Notes: generated by a model not told the origin, from the letters alone. A stretch of 64,000 bases of DNA from Corynebacterium sp. P4-C1 (GCF_030503595.1 NZ_CP129966.1:62001-126000); one strand, 5' to 3'. Shown: positions 37,816 through 47,949, counted from the first letter of the stretch. Numbers and translations are program-made.

Positions 37816-38854
37816 GCTGGGCGATGACACCTCCGCCGCGGCGCGGGGTGAGATCGAGGTGGCCGTGGTGGGAGGTGGCAATGGCGTCCACAAGCGCGAG
37901 TCCGAGACCGTGACCGGGCCCGGCTACTCGGTTCGCGCCGCGGGCGAAAGGTTCTTTGAGCTGGTTCAACTGCTCCGCGCTGAATTCGGGCCCGCCGTTA
38001 GACACTTCGATGACCGCGGTATGCGCGTCGGTGAACAGACGCAGCTGTGTCGTTCCCTCCGTCCCGTGGGCGTGCGCATTGCGCAGCAGGTTGTCCACGG
38101 CTTGGCGAATGAGAACTGGGTCGCCGGCGACGGTGACCGGTGCATCGCCGTGAGAGCTTTCTGTGTCGGTCGCGGAGGTGATTGCGGAGACGGGCAGCGC
38201 ATCGGCGAGGTCGAAGACCGACACATTTGGTGTCTGGGCGCGCGCGAGGTCGAGGAGAGCGGAGACGGTTTCGGAGCTGCGTGCGTTCACGGTGCGGATC
38301 TGGGTGAGCGCCGCGCGCATCTCGTCCTCGCCGGCTTCGGGGGCAAGCGCCACGTCGGCGACGGTCTGAATGGTGGCGATGGGTGTTTTCAGCTCATGCG
38401 ACGCATTCGCGGAGAAACGCTGCTGGCTGGCAATGGAAGCGGCGAGTGAATCCAGCATGGTGTCGAGAGCGTTGGCAAGGTCGCCGACCTCGTCGTTAGC
38501 GCCGGCGTAGCCCGTGCGTTGGTCCAAGTTCCCGGCGGTGACCTGACGTGCAGACTGTGCGATACCGGTCAGGGGAGTGATCGCCCAGCCAGCGACGAAC
38601 CAGCCGATCGCGCCGGCCAACACGGTGAGAACGGCCAGCGTGGTCAGCGACACCGTGAGCACGACCTTCAAGATGTCGTCTGTGACAGGAACGGCACCGC
38701 TGATCGCCGCATCGTCGGGGAAAACTGCTTCGAACGGCACTGGAGTGAGCTTCAAATAGGCGTACATCACCGCGATGAGAATGCCGCCGACACCGGCGAC
38801 GGTGAGCACGAAAAGCAAAGTGATGCGGGCGCGTAGACTCAACGCTTTTTTCAT
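37745..38854 (-). CDS. two-component sensor histidine kinase
   Basis: 369 aa. Two membrane helices (about 8-30 and 61-85) enclose a very short 30-residue extracellular loop. A HAMP domain follows, then the H-box SANASHELKTPIATIQTVAD with the phospho-His, N-box VDNLLRNAHAHG, and G-box GPGHGLGLALVDAIA. The short sensor loop suggests sensing in or near the membrane. ATGA overlap with the response-regulator gene shows one operon. The ligand is unknown. Confidence 0.9.
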   Translation of the reverse strand: MKKALSLRARITLLFVLTVAGVGGILIAVMYAYLKLTPVPFEAVFPDDAAISGAVPVTDDILKVVLTVSLTTLAVLTVLAGAIGWFVAGWAITPLTGIAQSARQVTAGNLDQRTGYAGANDEVGDLANALDTMLDSLAASIASQQRFSANASHELKTPIATIQTVADVALAPEAGEDEMRAALTQIRTVNARSSETVSALLDLARAQTPNVSVFDLADALPVSAITSATDTESSHGDAPVTVAGDPVLIRQAVDNLLRNAHAHGTEGTTQLRLFTDAHTAVIEVSNGGPEFSAEQLNQLKEPFARGANRVAGPGHGLGLALVDAIATSHHGHLDLTPRRGGGVIAQLSLPRSAHQVPGHRPSGPEHPQS

Positions 38855-39540
38855 GAGTCCATCTCCGCGGGGTCGGCGGCGAAATATCCTTCGCCAGGCA
38901 GGGTGTGAATGATCCATGGTTCGCCGAGCTTGCGCCGCAAATATGAAATGGTCACGCGCGGTGAGTTGGTGAAGGGATCGGCATTGGAGTCCCATGCTTC
39001 CTCGAGCAATTCTTCGGCCGAGAGCACCGCGCCGCCGGCCTCCATGAGCACCTGGAGCACCGCGAATTCCTTCGGGGAAAGGGGGATCTCCGCATCGCCG
39101 CGCATGACGCGTTTGCGGGTCCCGTCCAGGCGCACGTCGCCGCGGACCAGAACCGTGTTGCGCTGGGGAGAGGACCGGCGCGACAAGGCTGTCACGCGGG
39201 CGATGAGCTCGGGAAGCTCGAACGGTTTGGGCAGGTAGTCGTCCGCGCCGAGACCGAATCCGCTCAACCGGTCGTCGAGAGTCCCGGCCGCGGTGAGCAT
39301 GAGCACCCGGATGTACGGGTAGTCGGCGGCGATACGGGCGCAGATCTCGTCGCCGTGCACGCCCGGCAGGTCGCGGTCGAGCACGACCACGTCGATGCTC
39401 CCCGCATGCGAGGTGAGGTGGGCGAGGGCGGAGGTGCCGTCGTAAAGCGCGGAAGCGTCGAAATTCTCCCTGTTCAGCGCGGTTGCGATGGCGTCGGCGA
39501 GGAAGCGTTCGTCTTCGACGATGAGTACGCGCGGGGTCAT
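38851..39540 (-). CDS. OmpR-family response regulator
   Basis: 229 aa. Receiver domain: LIVEDERFLADAIATAL with acidic pocket, phospho-Asp in IDVVVLDRDLPGVHGDEI, and Lys in DDYLPKPFELPEL. Winged-helix effector domain: LSPKEFAVLQVLMEAGG and SPRVTISYLRRKLG. TAAGAT eight bases before ATG 39540 suggests leaderless transcription. The target genes are not known; the divergent acyltransferase gene, 51 bp away, is a natural candidate. Confidence 0.9.
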   Translation of the reverse strand: MTPRVLIVEDERFLADAIATALNRENFDASALYDGTSALAHLTSHAGSIDVVVLDRDLPGVHGDEICARIAADYPYIRVLMLTAAGTLDDRLSGFGLGADDYLPKPFELPELIARVTALSRRSSPQRNTVLVRGDVRLDGTRKRVMRGDAEIPLSPKEFAVLQVLMEAGGAVLSAEELLEEAWDSNADPFTNSPRVTISYLRRKLGEPWIIHTLPGEGYFAADPAEMDS

Positions 39541-39591
39541 GCTCCACGATCTTAACGCTCTCGCAACATCGGCCTGAATAGCGTGCACAGC

Positions 39592-40542
39592 ATGCCAAAA
39601 CGGATTGTAGGAATCGACGTGTGCCGCGCGGTCGCGCTCATCGCGATGACCACCGCGCACCTGACAACCACGGGCGCGAACACCCTCGGAATCACCGGGC
39701 AGTTGCTGTACGGATTCCCGGCCGCGCTGTTCGCCTTCCTCGCTGGCGTGTCCATGATGCTCATGGCGCGTACCGCGGGGCCTGTGCAGTTCACCGTCCG
39801 CGGGGTGCTGCTCATCGCGGTGCACTGCGCACTCTTGCCGTTCGCGGGCGGTATCACCGTCGTCCTGCTCCCCATTGGCATCTGCATGATCGCGCTCGGA
39901 TTCACCACCCGGTGGGACGTGCGCGGCAAGCTCGCGCTGTTCGCCGTGTTGACAGCGGCATCAGGGCTGATCTATCAGTTCGGTCTCGAACCGTGGGCGC
40001 TGTTCGGCCCGCCGTACCCGCTGGCCATGTGGGGCGCGCTCATCGTGGCTGGGATGGTGGCGGAAGAGACAGTACTGCCGTCGTGCGCAACTACCGCGGC
40101 AGCCGCAGTGGCAGGCGCTGTCACCGCCACCACCGTGATCGTGGTGCGCATGAATTATGTCGTGCCGTTCGCATGGATGGAGGCCAACGGGCACACCGGC
40201 GGCCTGCTCGACATCGCCGGGTGCGTGGGCATGGCGTTGGCGGTGCTGGGCCTGTGCAGCCCGGTTACGCGGTCGTTCGTGCTGCAACCCCTCGGCTCCA
40301 TGTCGTTGACCATCTACTGCCTGCACATTCTCACCGCGCAGGTGCTCAGCTTCGCGGTCAGCGTCACGCTCTTTGCCGTCTTCGCTGTCGTCTGGGCGGC
40401 ATTTTTCCGCCGCGGGCCGATGGAAGCGCTGGTGCGCTGGTGCATCGACACAGTGACGGCGGCCAGCGTCCGGCCCACTGGCAAAGAAAAGCGGCGTCGC
40501 GTCGCGGCCGAGCAGACGTGCCAGACCCACTCGCGCCTGTAG
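39592..40542 (+). CDS. HGSNAT-like/DUF1624 membrane acyltransferase family protein
   Basis: 316 aa with about eight hydrophobic helices. The opening MPKRIVGIDVCRAVALIAMT and following H in TAHLTTTG match heparan-alpha-glucosaminide N-acetyltransferase-like (DUF1624/DUF418) proteins, where that His region is catalytic. In bacteria members probably acylate envelope glycans; the substrate here is unknown. A TAGCGT box seven bases before the ATG suggests a leaderless mRNA. It is divergent from the two-component operon. Confidence 0.75.
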   Translation: MPKRIVGIDVCRAVALIAMTTAHLTTTGANTLGITGQLLYGFPAALFAFLAGVSMMLMARTAGPVQFTVRGVLLIAVHCALLPFAGGITVVLLPIGICMIALGFTTRWDVRGKLALFAVLTAASGLIYQFGLEPWALFGPPYPLAMWGALIVAGMVAEETVLPSCATTAAAAVAGAVTATTVIVVRMNYVVPFAWMEANGHTGGLLDIAGCVGMALAVLGLCSPVTRSFVLQPLGSMSLTIYCLHILTAQVLSFAVSVTLFAVFAVVWAAFFRRGPMEALVRWCIDTVTAASVRPTGKEKRRRVAAEQTCQTHSRL

Positions 40543-40593
40543 CGCTCTTCCGCGGACAACTCGCGAAAATTCGACCAATTTGTAAGGAGAACC

Positions 40594-41490
40594 ATGAAAC
40601 TCACCCGCACTACCGCACTCGCGCTCACCGCGTTGCTCGCCGCACCGGCACCTGCCTGGGCGTTGGACAGCAAGGACATGGCCGGTTCGACGCCTGAGTC
40701 GGACACCGTTGTCTCGCTGCGCATGGAGGACAACGAACCGGAGGACGGCAGCTGCACCGGCACCGCGATCGCACCGCACTGGGTCGTCACCGCACGCCAC
40801 TGCATGGAGATGTTCACCAAGCCCGGCGGCACCGTGCGCACCGGTGAGGGTGACGACCAGCGCATGTACAAGGTCGACCGCTGGGAGAAGGCGCCGCGCG
40901 GCGATATTGGCCTGGTGCACACGGAAGAAGACATGCAGCTCGACCACTACGCCGAGATCTCCCGCGAGGAGTTGGCCGACGGCGAAGTGACAGTGTCCGG
41001 CTGGTCGTCCGAGGGCACCGGCGGGGCAACGAAGCTCCCAGTGGCCAAAGGCGAGGCGGACACCTCCGCCGGTGGCGATGCTCCAGCGCTTTTCGATGCC
41101 CCGTCCGCCGCCGTCGTTTCCCTCAAGAACGGAGCGCGCATCCAGAGCGGCGACTCCGGTGGCCCGATCTTCGCCGGCGGCAAGGTCGCCGCAGTGATGT
41201 CGGCGGGCCTGTTCGACGACCCCGACAACCCCTCCGAAGAAGACCTGATGAGCAACCCGAAGGTCGCTGTGACTCCGGTGGCGGACCAGGCCGAGTGGAT
41301 TGAGAAGACCATCGCGGGGGAGGAGACTGTCTCCGGGGCGGGGATGGAGACAGACACGGCATCTGCGGCGTCCGGAAATTCCGCGGACACCGCTGAAGCT
41401 GGTCGCCGGATGCCGGCCAGCCTGTGGTTGGTTCTCGGCGGGGTAGTCGCCGCCGCAGCAGCTGTGGCGTGGCATTTCAGCCGCCGATAA
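40594..41490 (+). CDS. secreted, C-terminally anchored trypsin-like serine protease
   Basis: 298 aa. Signal peptide MKLTRTTALALTALLAAPAP-AWA. The catalytic triad of family S1 is readable: His69 in VVTARHC, Asp104 in RGDIGLVHT, Ser188 in QSGDSGGPIF. C54 and C70 could form the His-loop disulfide. A linker and one C-terminal helix (about 273-295), ending HFSRR, would anchor it in the membrane. AAGGAGA is six bases before the ATG. Substrate unknown. It overlaps the convergent asparaginase gene by 14 bp. Confidence 0.87.
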   Translation: MKLTRTTALALTALLAAPAPAWALDSKDMAGSTPESDTVVSLRMEDNEPEDGSCTGTAIAPHWVVTARHCMEMFTKPGGTVRTGEGDDQRMYKVDRWEKAPRGDIGLVHTEEDMQLDHYAEISREELADGEVTVSGWSSEGTGGATKLPVAKGEADTSAGGDAPALFDAPSAAVVSLKNGARIQSGDSGGPIFAGGKVAAVMSAGLFDDPDNPSEEDLMSNPKVAVTPVADQAEWIEKTIAGEETVSGAGMETDTASAASGNSADTAEAGRRMPASLWLVLGGVVAAAAAVAWHFSRR

Positions 41491-42442
41491 GCGCACGCGG
41501 GTCAATGCCCGCGGACAGCGCAGCGGCGAGCGCGATGCGGGCCTGGCCCGCACACAGCCACCCGGCGGGCACGGCGCCGCGGTCGCCCAAGGTGGCACCG
41601 CCACCGGCACCGCCGTAGCTAAATTCCACCTTCCCGTGGGGGACCACCGTGGTCACCACGACGGGAATTTCTGCGTCCAGGGCGCGGTGCACCGCTTCAC
41701 CCATCTGCTCAGAGACATTGCCCGAGCCCATGCCCTCGATGACGATGCCGTCGGGGGCCATCGCGGTCACCGCGTCGAGCACGTCCGGTTCGGCACCTGC
41801 CCATCCCGCGATGATCGGGACGTTCATTCCGGCCAAAGCAACCGGTGCCACTGGTTCAGGGCGCTCGGGGGGATTCGCGGAGTCGGGGTAGGTGGGACGG
41901 AACGCATCGAGCGCGTGCGTATCCGCCTTGACCAAGCCCCGCGCCGGGAGGATGCGCCCGCCGAAGGCCACTGCGACACCCAGGACGGTATCCGGTTCGG
42001 CACTGAGAGCGCCGCGGCCGGTGCCGCCCTCTGTGCGCGCGATGTGGGTGAGTGCGGCGCGCAGGTTGCCCGGCCCGTCGGGGGAGGCGGAGTCGGCGGC
42101 GCGCTGTGCCCCCGTGACCACCACCGGCCGCGGGTCGGAATGGAACAGGTCGAGGGCGAAGGCGGTGTCCGTGAGGGAGTCCGTTCCGTGGGTGACCACA
42201 ACGCCGGCGACCGAAGGGTCGGCCAGCTGCTCGCGGACGGTGGCGGCGAGGGCGTCGATATCCGCAAGCGTCATCGACGACGAGTCGAGGGCGCGCACAT
42301 CCACCGGACGGCACGGGATGTCCACGCCGGCCGAGTCGATCAGTTCCGCCGCGGTGCGGCGGGGTACTAAGGCACCATTCTCGTCGGCCACGCAAGCGAT
42401 GGTCCCACCGGTGGCGACCACAGCGATTTCAGAAGGGTTCAT
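41477..42442 (-). CDS. ansA: L-asparaginase (type I/II, AnsA family)
   Basis: A 321-aa enzyme hydrolysing asparagine to aspartate and ammonia. First catalytic Thr: VVATGGTIACVADE. Second: VVTHGTDSLTDTAFALD. GNVSEQMGEAVHRAL lies in the C-terminal domain. No signal peptide, so cytoplasmic. TAATCT (minus strand, 42450-42455) seven bases before ATG suggests leaderless transcription. Confidence 0.9.
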   Translation of the reverse strand: MNPSEIAVVATGGTIACVADENGALVPRRTAAELIDSAGVDIPCRPVDVRALDSSSMTLADIDALAATVREQLADPSVAGVVVTHGTDSLTDTAFALDLFHSDPRPVVVTGAQRAADSASPDGPGNLRAALTHIARTEGGTGRGALSAEPDTVLGVAVAFGGRILPARGLVKADTHALDAFRPTYPDSANPPERPEPVAPVALAGMNVPIIAGWAGAEPDVLDAVTAMAPDGIVIEGMGSGNVSEQMGEAVHRALDAEIPVVVTTVVPHGKVEFSYGGAGGGATLGDRGAVPAGWLCAGQARIALAAALSAGIDPRALIGG

Positions 42443-42529
42443 GAAGTTCAGATTAGGCGTGCCAATTAGGGCTGGCCTATCCGGCGACGGTAACGTTGGG
42501 CCGGATAGCGGAAATCCAAGGAGAGATGA

Positions 42530-43231
42530 ATGAACGCACCGACCAACGCACGGAAATTCGCCGCCATCGCGGCTGCGTTCGGCGCTGCAGTGACCCTCGC
42601 GGCGTGCTCGAACGACGACACCGACACCAAGACGGACACTGCCACCGAGACCAACACGGCCTCCGAACAGGCCGCTCCGGCAGCTGAGAAGCCGACCGCG
42701 GCGCAGCTGAACGAGGTTCTCGCCCGCGCAACGAACCCGCAGCTCCCGATGGAGGAACGCGTGAAGACGGTCCAGGGCGGCGAGAACGCCCGCGAACTCT
42801 TCGACGTGATGACTCAGGCTAAGCAGGAATCCGGCGCCGACTTCCAGGTCGTTGAGCCGATCCTGCCCGGCTACACCCCGAACGAGGTCCTCGCCGCGGT
42901 GAACTTCACCCAGCCGAATCAGGGCCCGTCCGTGGCGGAGAATGTCTCCTTCGTCTTCGAGGACAACACCTGGAAGCTGTCCCAGTCCTGGGCCTGCACT
43001 TTGATCACCAACACCGTCACCCCGGAGCAGGTCCCGGCGATGTGCAACGCCCAGGGCGGCCAGGGCACTGAGGCACCCGCGCAGGGTGGTCAGGAAGCTC
43101 CGGCTCCGGCGCAGGGCGGCCAGGCGCCCGCGCAGGGCGGACAGGCGCCCGCGCAGGGCGGACAGGAAGCTCCGGCTCCGGCGCAGGGCGGCAACGCCGG
43201 CGGTGCACCGGCACAGGCACCGGCTCTGTAG
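42530..43231 (+). CDS. secreted lipoprotein with APAQGGQ repeats
   Basis: 233 aa. Lipobox VTLAAC with Cys at about residue 24, behind a basic n-region (NARKF). The folded middle part (about 60-180), with VSFVFEDNTWKLSQSWACTL, resembles the Mtb12/low-molecular-weight antigen class of actinobacterial surface proteins, an uncertain match. The last 50 residues are (E)APAQGGQ-type repeats, at least five units. AAGGAGAG precedes the ATG. Function unknown. Confidence 0.8.
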   Translation: MNAPTNARKFAAIAAAFGAAVTLAACSNDDTDTKTDTATETNTASEQAAPAAEKPTAAQLNEVLARATNPQLPMEERVKTVQGGENARELFDVMTQAKQESGADFQVVEPILPGYTPNEVLAAVNFTQPNQGPSVAENVSFVFEDNTWKLSQSWACTLITNTVTPEQVPAMCNAQGGQGTEAPAQGGQEAPAPAQGGQAPAQGGQAPAQGGQEAPAPAQGGNAGGAPAQAPAL

Positions 43232-43241
43232 CCGAAGTACA

Positions 43242-43271
43242 GGAAAGAGCCTGACGGGGGCTTAGCTTTCC
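43242..43271. terminator. bidirectional hairpin between convergent genes
   Basis: GGAAAGAGCC (43242-43251) pairs with GGCT (43259-43262) and CTTTCC (43266-43271) with a 3-base bulge. It includes the stop codon of the minus-strand ABC-F gene and follows the lipoprotein stop by 10 bases. Confidence 0.6.
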
Positions 43272-44932
43272 TCGCGCCACACTTCCTCGGTCCACAGCGT
43301 GGACAGGGTGAGAAGTGTGGCGCGTCCGTCTTTCTGGGCCATGCGCTGGCGCCAGCGGCGACGGATCCACCGGTCGTGGCTGGTGATGATGACGGTGCCG
43401 GGGAAATCCACCAACGCGGCTTCGAGCTCCTCGGCGAGGGCGAGGGAGAGGTGGTTGGTGGGCTCGTCGAGAAGCAGCAAATCCGGCGGAGAGGACAAGA
43501 TCTTGCCCAGTGAGACACGCCGGCGCTGGCCGAGGGAGAGGTCCTCCAGCGGCATTGCGGCCTGCTCCGGGGTCATCAGCCCCATGTCGACGATGCCGGG
43601 AACGATGTCGGCACCCGTGACGGAAAGATCGGTCCATGAGTCGTCCTGCTCCAGGCGCGCGACGCTCATTTCTTCCGGCATGACAAGCTCGCCGGCATAG
43701 TCGGTCAGCTCCCCGTCAAGGATCTTCAGCAGCGTCGACTTTCCGGAACCGTTCGGGCCTTCCACGAGAAGCTGCTCGCCGGGCTGCACCTTCAGATCCA
43801 GCGAAGCGAGACGATCGGCAACCGCCAACTGTGTGGCGACGACAGCGGGCACACCGAGCGAGGTCGCGGTGTGCTCCGGGATGCCGCTGAAGCGCAGCGG
43901 CTTCGGGGGAGCGGGGATCTGGTACCGCTCGAGCGTTTCCAATCGCTGCTCGGCCGCGCGGCGGCGGTTGCCCACTGTTTTCGCGGCGCGGTCGGCGTAG
44001 AACTTCGCCGCCTTGCGCGTCTCCGTCTTGTTTTCCTGCGAATGGAATATGTCCTGCGCGGACTGCTCGGCGGCTTTCTCCAGTCGCTCGCGCTCGTGCT
44101 CCTGGGCGGCGTAATCGGTGGCCCACCGCTGGCGGCGCTGCTCCCGGGCTGTCAGATAGTCGCTGAAAGAGCCGGTGAACCGTGCTCCCTGGCGGGTTTC
44201 CTCGCCCATGCCTCCTTCCGCACCGAGACCGGGGTCGAGGTCGACGAGCGCATCGCACACCGCATCGAGGAAATAACGGTCGTGCGAGGCAGCGAGCACT
44301 GGGCCGGAAAAGGCTTCGAGCTCGCCGACGAGGAAGTCCACGGCCTCGTCATCGAGGTGGTTCGTCGGCTCGTCGAGCACCATCGCGTCGACGGGGCGCA
44401 GCAACAGAGTCGCCAGCGCGAAACGGCGGCGCTGGCCGCCGGACATCTCACCCAGCGGGGTGGCCAGGTCGACATTCGCCAAACCGAGGCCGGCCAGGAC
44501 AGCCGCGATACGGGCATCGAGCTCCCATACCCCGGAATTCTCGGCGCGGGCCAAGGCAAGGTCGAATTCCTCAGCCAAGCGGGTGTTCTCGGGGTCCTCC
44601 GCCATCTTTCCGGAGAGGTCCGTGATGGCGCGCTCGACGCCGCGGAGCTCGTCCACGGCGGCGTCGATAAGCATGCGCGCCGGCTCGGTGAACGGAAGCG
44701 ACGTCTCCTGGGCGATGAACCCGGTGACCGGCGGGGTGACCAGCGTGCCCGCAGTGGGGGCGAGGTCGCCGGAAATGACACCGAGCAGGGTCGACTTTCC
44801 CGCGCCATTCTCGCCGATCAGGCCCGTGACGGAGCCGGACGGAACCGCGAAGGAGACGTCGGTGAGGACGCGGTGCCCGTCGGGGTAGGTGAACGAAACA
44901 CCGTCGAGTCCGATGTGCAGCGGTGCGGGCAT
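43262..44932 (-). CDS. ABC-F family ATPase
   Basis: 556 aa with two ATP-binding cassettes and no membrane segment. Cassette 1: Walker A GENGAGKSTLLG, signature LGEMSGGQRRRFALA, Walker B MVLDEPTNHLD. Cassette 2: Walker A GPNGSGKSTLLK, signature EDLSLGQRRRVSLG, Walker B LLLDEPTNHLS. A charged linker between cassettes (EHERERLEKAAEQ) fits the ribosome-contacting P-site tRNA interaction motif. ABC-F proteins rescue ribosomes or protect them from antibiotics; which one applies is unknown. Probably cotranscribed with the lipoprotein 7 bp upstream. Confidence 0.9.
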   Translation of the reverse strand: MPAPLHIGLDGVSFTYPDGHRVLTDVSFAVPSGSVTGLIGENGAGKSTLLGVISGDLAPTAGTLVTPPVTGFIAQETSLPFTEPARMLIDAAVDELRGVERAITDLSGKMAEDPENTRLAEEFDLALARAENSGVWELDARIAAVLAGLGLANVDLATPLGEMSGGQRRRFALATLLLRPVDAMVLDEPTNHLDDEAVDFLVGELEAFSGPVLAASHDRYFLDAVCDALVDLDPGLGAEGGMGEETRQGARFTGSFSDYLTAREQRRQRWATDYAAQEHERERLEKAAEQSAQDIFHSQENKTETRKAAKFYADRAAKTVGNRRRAAEQRLETLERYQIPAPPKPLRFSGIPEHTATSLGVPAVVATQLAVADRLASLDLKVQPGEQLLVEGPNGSGKSTLLKILDGELTDYAGELVMPEEMSVARLEQDDSWTDLSVTGADIVPGIVDMGLMTPEQAAMPLEDLSLGQRRRVSLGKILSSPPDLLLLDEPTNHLSLALAEELEAALVDFPGTVIITSHDRWIRRRWRQRMAQKDGRATLLTLSTLWTEEVWREES

Positions 44933-44939
44933 AATGCGG

Positions 44940-45827
44940 CTACTTTCCGTACCGTGTCGCGGTGGTCACGTCCTGGACCACCTTGAAGTCTTGGTTTTGG
45001 CCGGCGTAGACAAGCCGCGTCGTTGCGGCATTCTGCCCGGCCACGGGGATCGGCTTGGTCAGATCGACCGTGATCTCCGCCTGCGACGTAGTGTTGAAGC
45101 TCTCTTCGTTGAGCTGCTCTGCGTCGGGGGCGGCCTCATCCTGTTTCGAGCCGGAGTCGGGGATGGGGCTGGATGCTTCCCGCGGCGGCTCCTCGGAAAT
45201 GTCGAGGTCGAGCGTCACCGTCGTCCCTTCGATCTTGGTGACGGTGTAGGTGGTCGTGCGGTTCATGGAAGTCCGGCCGAGGGTCTGCGCCGTCGACGTC
45301 CACGTTGCGCCTTCGCCGACTTCCTCGCGCGGGAAGACCGGCATGGAGGACATGATCTGCAGCAACGCGGTCTCGAGGCGCTCGCGGTCCTCGTCGCTGC
45401 TGCCGTCCTCGGGGAGCAGCTTCACGTCGTTGATCTGCCCGGTGGGGTTGAAGGACCAGCGCATGCGGAAGCCTTCGGCGACGACATCGGTGGTCGTCCC
45501 CGTGCTGGTGACATCCAGATGCAGTGTCTGGGCGTCCGCGGCGCCCGGCTGAGGTGCGGCGGCATCGACCTTGTCGGTGGCGACAGAGCCCTGGTAGATG
45601 CCGTTCGCCACCTCGACGCTCGTCGCCTGCTGTGCGCCCTCGGTGGCGTAGGAGAGCACCTTCTTCTCGCCGTCGCCCGCGTCGACGAGCTTCACGCGCT
45701 GCGGATCGACGTCGAAGGCGGGGACCTCCGCGAGCGGATCGGAATCCTGCGACGAGCACGCGGAAAGAGCCACGGTGAGGCTCAAAGCGGCCGCGGCGGC
45801 GATTGCTGGGAGAAACCTAATGCTCAC
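44940..45827 (-). CDS. conserved lipoprotein
   Basis: 295 aa from GTG 45827. Lipobox VALSAC with Cys at about residue 24. The remainder is predominantly beta, Thr-rich, with [20 protein letters not shown], typical of secreted proteins that compare a treated value (G-E-G-x-x-W motif, as in DUF6263-like lipoproteins). No enzyme motif is seen. It is divergent from lspA, the enzyme that would process it, 44 bp away. Confidence 0.75.
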   Translation of the reverse strand: MSIRFLPAIAAAAALSLTVALSACSSQDSDPLAEVPAFDVDPQRVKLVDAGDGEKKVLSYATEGAQQATSVEVANGIYQGSVATDKVDAAAPQPGAADAQTLHLDVTSTGTTTDVVAEGFRMRWSFNPTGQINDVKLLPEDGSSDEDRERLETALLQIMSSMPVFPREEVGEGATWTSTAQTLGRTSMNRTTTYTVTKIEGTTVTLDLDISEEPPREASSPIPDSGSKQDEAAPDAEQLNEESFNTTSQAEITVDLTKPIPVAGQNAATTRLVYAGQNQDFKVVQDVTTATRYGK

Positions 45828-45871
45828 ACATTGAACCTACCGCACGGCGAAACGACTACAGTAAGGCGACG

Positions 45872-46483
45872 ATGAGCACCACTTCTTCCAACGCGTCCAC
45901 GGCAACAGCCGGTTCCACTGCTTTTGCCCGCCGCCGCACGTACCTCGCGCTGGTCGCGGGCATTATGGTCGCCGTCGCGGTCGTTGACCAGGTGGTCAAA
46001 CAGGTCATGGTGGCCACGTTGACCCCGGGAGAGCCCGTTGCCGTCATTGGCGACTGGTTCCGCTGGCTGCTGCTGTTCAATTCCGGCGCGGCGTTTTCAA
46101 TGGGGCAGAACCTCACCTGGTTGATCACCGCCATTCAGTTGGCGTTCGTCGTCGGCGCTCTCATCGCCGCGCCGCGGCTCCGCGTCCGTTCGGCGGCTGT
46201 GGGCATCGCTCTTGTCGCCGGCGGCGCGTTGGGCAATCTCATCGACCGCCTGTTCCGCCCGCCGGGGTTCTGGTTCGGCCATGTAGTCGACTACATTTCC
46301 GTCGGTGATTTCGCCGTGTTCAACCTCGCCGACACCGCGATCAACATCGGTGTTGCGGTGTTCGTCCTCGCAATCTTGTTCAGCAAGGAGGAGACGCTGT
46401 TCATCGAAAACGGCGGGGAAGGTAAAGAGGACGGCCCAGCGGATGGACGAAGGAACAAGGGCTGCGGCGGGGGAGAGGAGTGA
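45872..46483 (+). CDS. lspA: lipoprotein signal peptidase
   Basis: 203 aa, four membrane helices. The catalytic Asp residues are in [12 protein letters not shown] and [23 protein letters not shown] is the conserved N-x-GAAFS motif. It cleaves prolipoprotein signal peptides after lipidation, so it serves the several lipoproteins in this window. The 25-residue N-terminal extension is Ser/Thr-rich. TACAGT (45857-45862) precedes the ATG by nine bases. Confidence 0.93.
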   Translation: MSTTSSNASTATAGSTAFARRRTYLALVAGIMVAVAVVDQVVKQVMVATLTPGEPVAVIGDWFRWLLLFNSGAAFSMGQNLTWLITAIQLAFVVGALIAAPRLRVRSAAVGIALVAGGALGNLIDRLFRPPGFWFGHVVDYISVGDFAVFNLADTAINIGVAVFVLAILFSKEETLFIENGGEGKEDGPADGRRNKGCGGGEE

Positions 46484-47400
46484 GCATGACCAGCGGGTAC
46501 AGGTCGATGATGGTTCCGGAGGGCCTCGCCGGTATGCGCGTCGACGCCGCTGTGGCCAAGGCCTTCGGTGTTTCCCGCTCCGTCGCCGCCGAGCTCGAGG
46601 TGCTTATTGACGGCACCGCTGTCCCCAAATCCACCCGCCTCACCCCGGGCCAGACCCTCGAAGTGACCTTGCCTGAACCCAAGCAAGTGCCCATGCCGAA
46701 GGATGAGCCGGTGGAAGGCTTGGAGATCCTCTACGACGATGAGGACGTCATCGTCGTGGACAAACCGGTCGGGGTGGCGGCACACCCGACACTGGGGTGG
46801 GAAGGACCGACCGTCGTCGGGGGATTGGTGGCGATGGGCTTCCAACTTCCCGATGCTGGGCCGCCAGAGCGCAAGGGAATTGTGCAGCGCCTCGACGTGG
46901 GCACCTCCGGTGTGATGGTGGTGGCCAACTCGGTTCAGGGCTACTCAGTGCTCAAGCGGGCGTTCAAGGAGCGCACGGTGGAAAAGACTTACCACGCCGT
47001 GGTGCAGGGCTTGCCCGACCCGATCGTGGGCACCATCGATGCGCCCATCGGCCGCCACCCGTCGTCCGGCTGGAAATTCGCCGTGACCACGGACGGCCGC
47101 CACTCAGTGACCCACTACGAGGTCCTCGAGGCGTTCCGGGAAGCAAGTCTGCTCGAAGTGCACCTGGAAACTGGACGCACCCACCAGATCCGCGTCCACA
47201 TGTCCTCGGTGGGGCATCCCTGCGTCGGCGATCCGATGTACGGCTCGGACCCGAACTTGACCAAGCGCCTGGGGCTGAAGCGCCAGTGGCTGCACGCCAC
47301 CACCCTCGGTTTCACCCACCCGGGCACGGGCGCATGGATGGAAGTCACTTCGCCGTACCCGGAGGACCTCCAGCACGCCGTCGACGAGCTGCGTGCATGA
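46480..47400 (+). CDS. rluD: 23S rRNA pseudouridine synthase RluD family
   Basis: 306 aa. N-terminal S4 RNA-binding domain ([20 protein letters not shown]). Catalytic Asp in [35 protein letters not shown] is the C-terminal RluA-type motif. It modifies helix 69 uridines in E. coli. GTG 46480 overlaps lspA as GTGA; ATG 46486 is a close alternative. lspA-rluD linkage is common. Confidence 0.92.
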   Translation: MSMTSGYRSMMVPEGLAGMRVDAAVAKAFGVSRSVAAELEVLIDGTAVPKSTRLTPGQTLEVTLPEPKQVPMPKDEPVEGLEILYDDEDVIVVDKPVGVAAHPTLGWEGPTVVGGLVAMGFQLPDAGPPERKGIVQRLDVGTSGVMVVANSVQGYSVLKRAFKERTVEKTYHAVVQGLPDPIVGTIDAPIGRHPSSGWKFAVTTDGRHSVTHYEVLEAFREASLLEVHLETGRTHQIRVHMSSVGHPCVGDPMYGSDPNLTKRLGLKRQWLHATTLGFTHPGTGAWMEVTSPYPEDLQHAVDELRA

Positions 47401-47918
47401 ACCGGCGCGAATTCACTGCGGGACTCGTTCTGGTCGTCGGCGCACTCCTCATCGGCGCGGTCGCCCTGCTCGGTTCCCACACCGGTGTCGACCCCGTTCC
47501 GCATGGCGACCAGTTGGGGCAGGAAGCAGGAGAGAGCTTCGACGACTACGCGGCCCGGGCTGCCAGCACCCTGGATTCAGCGCCCGCGGATGAACCCGCC
47601 TTCGCCCTCGTAACCTTCTCCCGCGAACTCACCCCGGAACAGGCGTCGGCGGTGCTCGAGCCGGTCGCCCGCGTCAGCGCCGTGGCTGCCGCCGGGGCCT
47701 CCCCTGAACCTGTGGGCGAGCCGGCGGCGGGGCGCGACCGCACGGAGATTTTCCGGATCGCGGTGGGGGAGAAAATCGTTGGCGCGGTGGTCCGCGACAC
47801 CGGCAGGGCCTTGCGTTTCGCCGCAGCTGACGAGCGGATCGCCGCAGTGGAAGTGCTCCCGCCCGATGCCGTGTGGGGAGCCTTCGGGATGCGTCCAGTG
47901 GACATTCAGGCTGAGTAA
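47397..47918 (+). CDS. hypothetical membrane-anchored protein downstream of rluD
   Basis: 173 aa. A twin-Arg-like start [20 protein letters not shown] is one N-terminal membrane helix or signal anchor, followed by an Ala/Glu-rich extracytoplasmic region ending [20 protein letters not shown]. No recognised domain. ATGA overlap with rluD indicates one lspA-rluD-hypothetical operon. Confidence 0.75.
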   Translation: MNRREFTAGLVLVVGALLIGAVALLGSHTGVDPVPHGDQLGQEAGESFDDYAARAASTLDSAPADEPAFALVTFSRELTPEQASAVLEPVARVSAVAAAGASPEPVGEPAAGRDRTEIFRIAVGEKIVGAVVRDTGRALRFAAADERIAAVEVLPPDAVWGAFGMRPVDIQAE

Positions 47919-47949
47919 TTCGCCTATCGTCTACGCCTTATGGTCGTGT

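Noticed and set aside
38855..39598. N-terminal extension of the kinase frame through the response-regulator gene
   Set aside because: The sequence is a shadow of the regulator; the kinase starts at ATG 38854 with ATGA coupling.
43078..43197. Possible CRISPR-like or tandem repeat array
   Set aside because: The repeats are in-frame codons of the APAQGGQ tail with no spacers.
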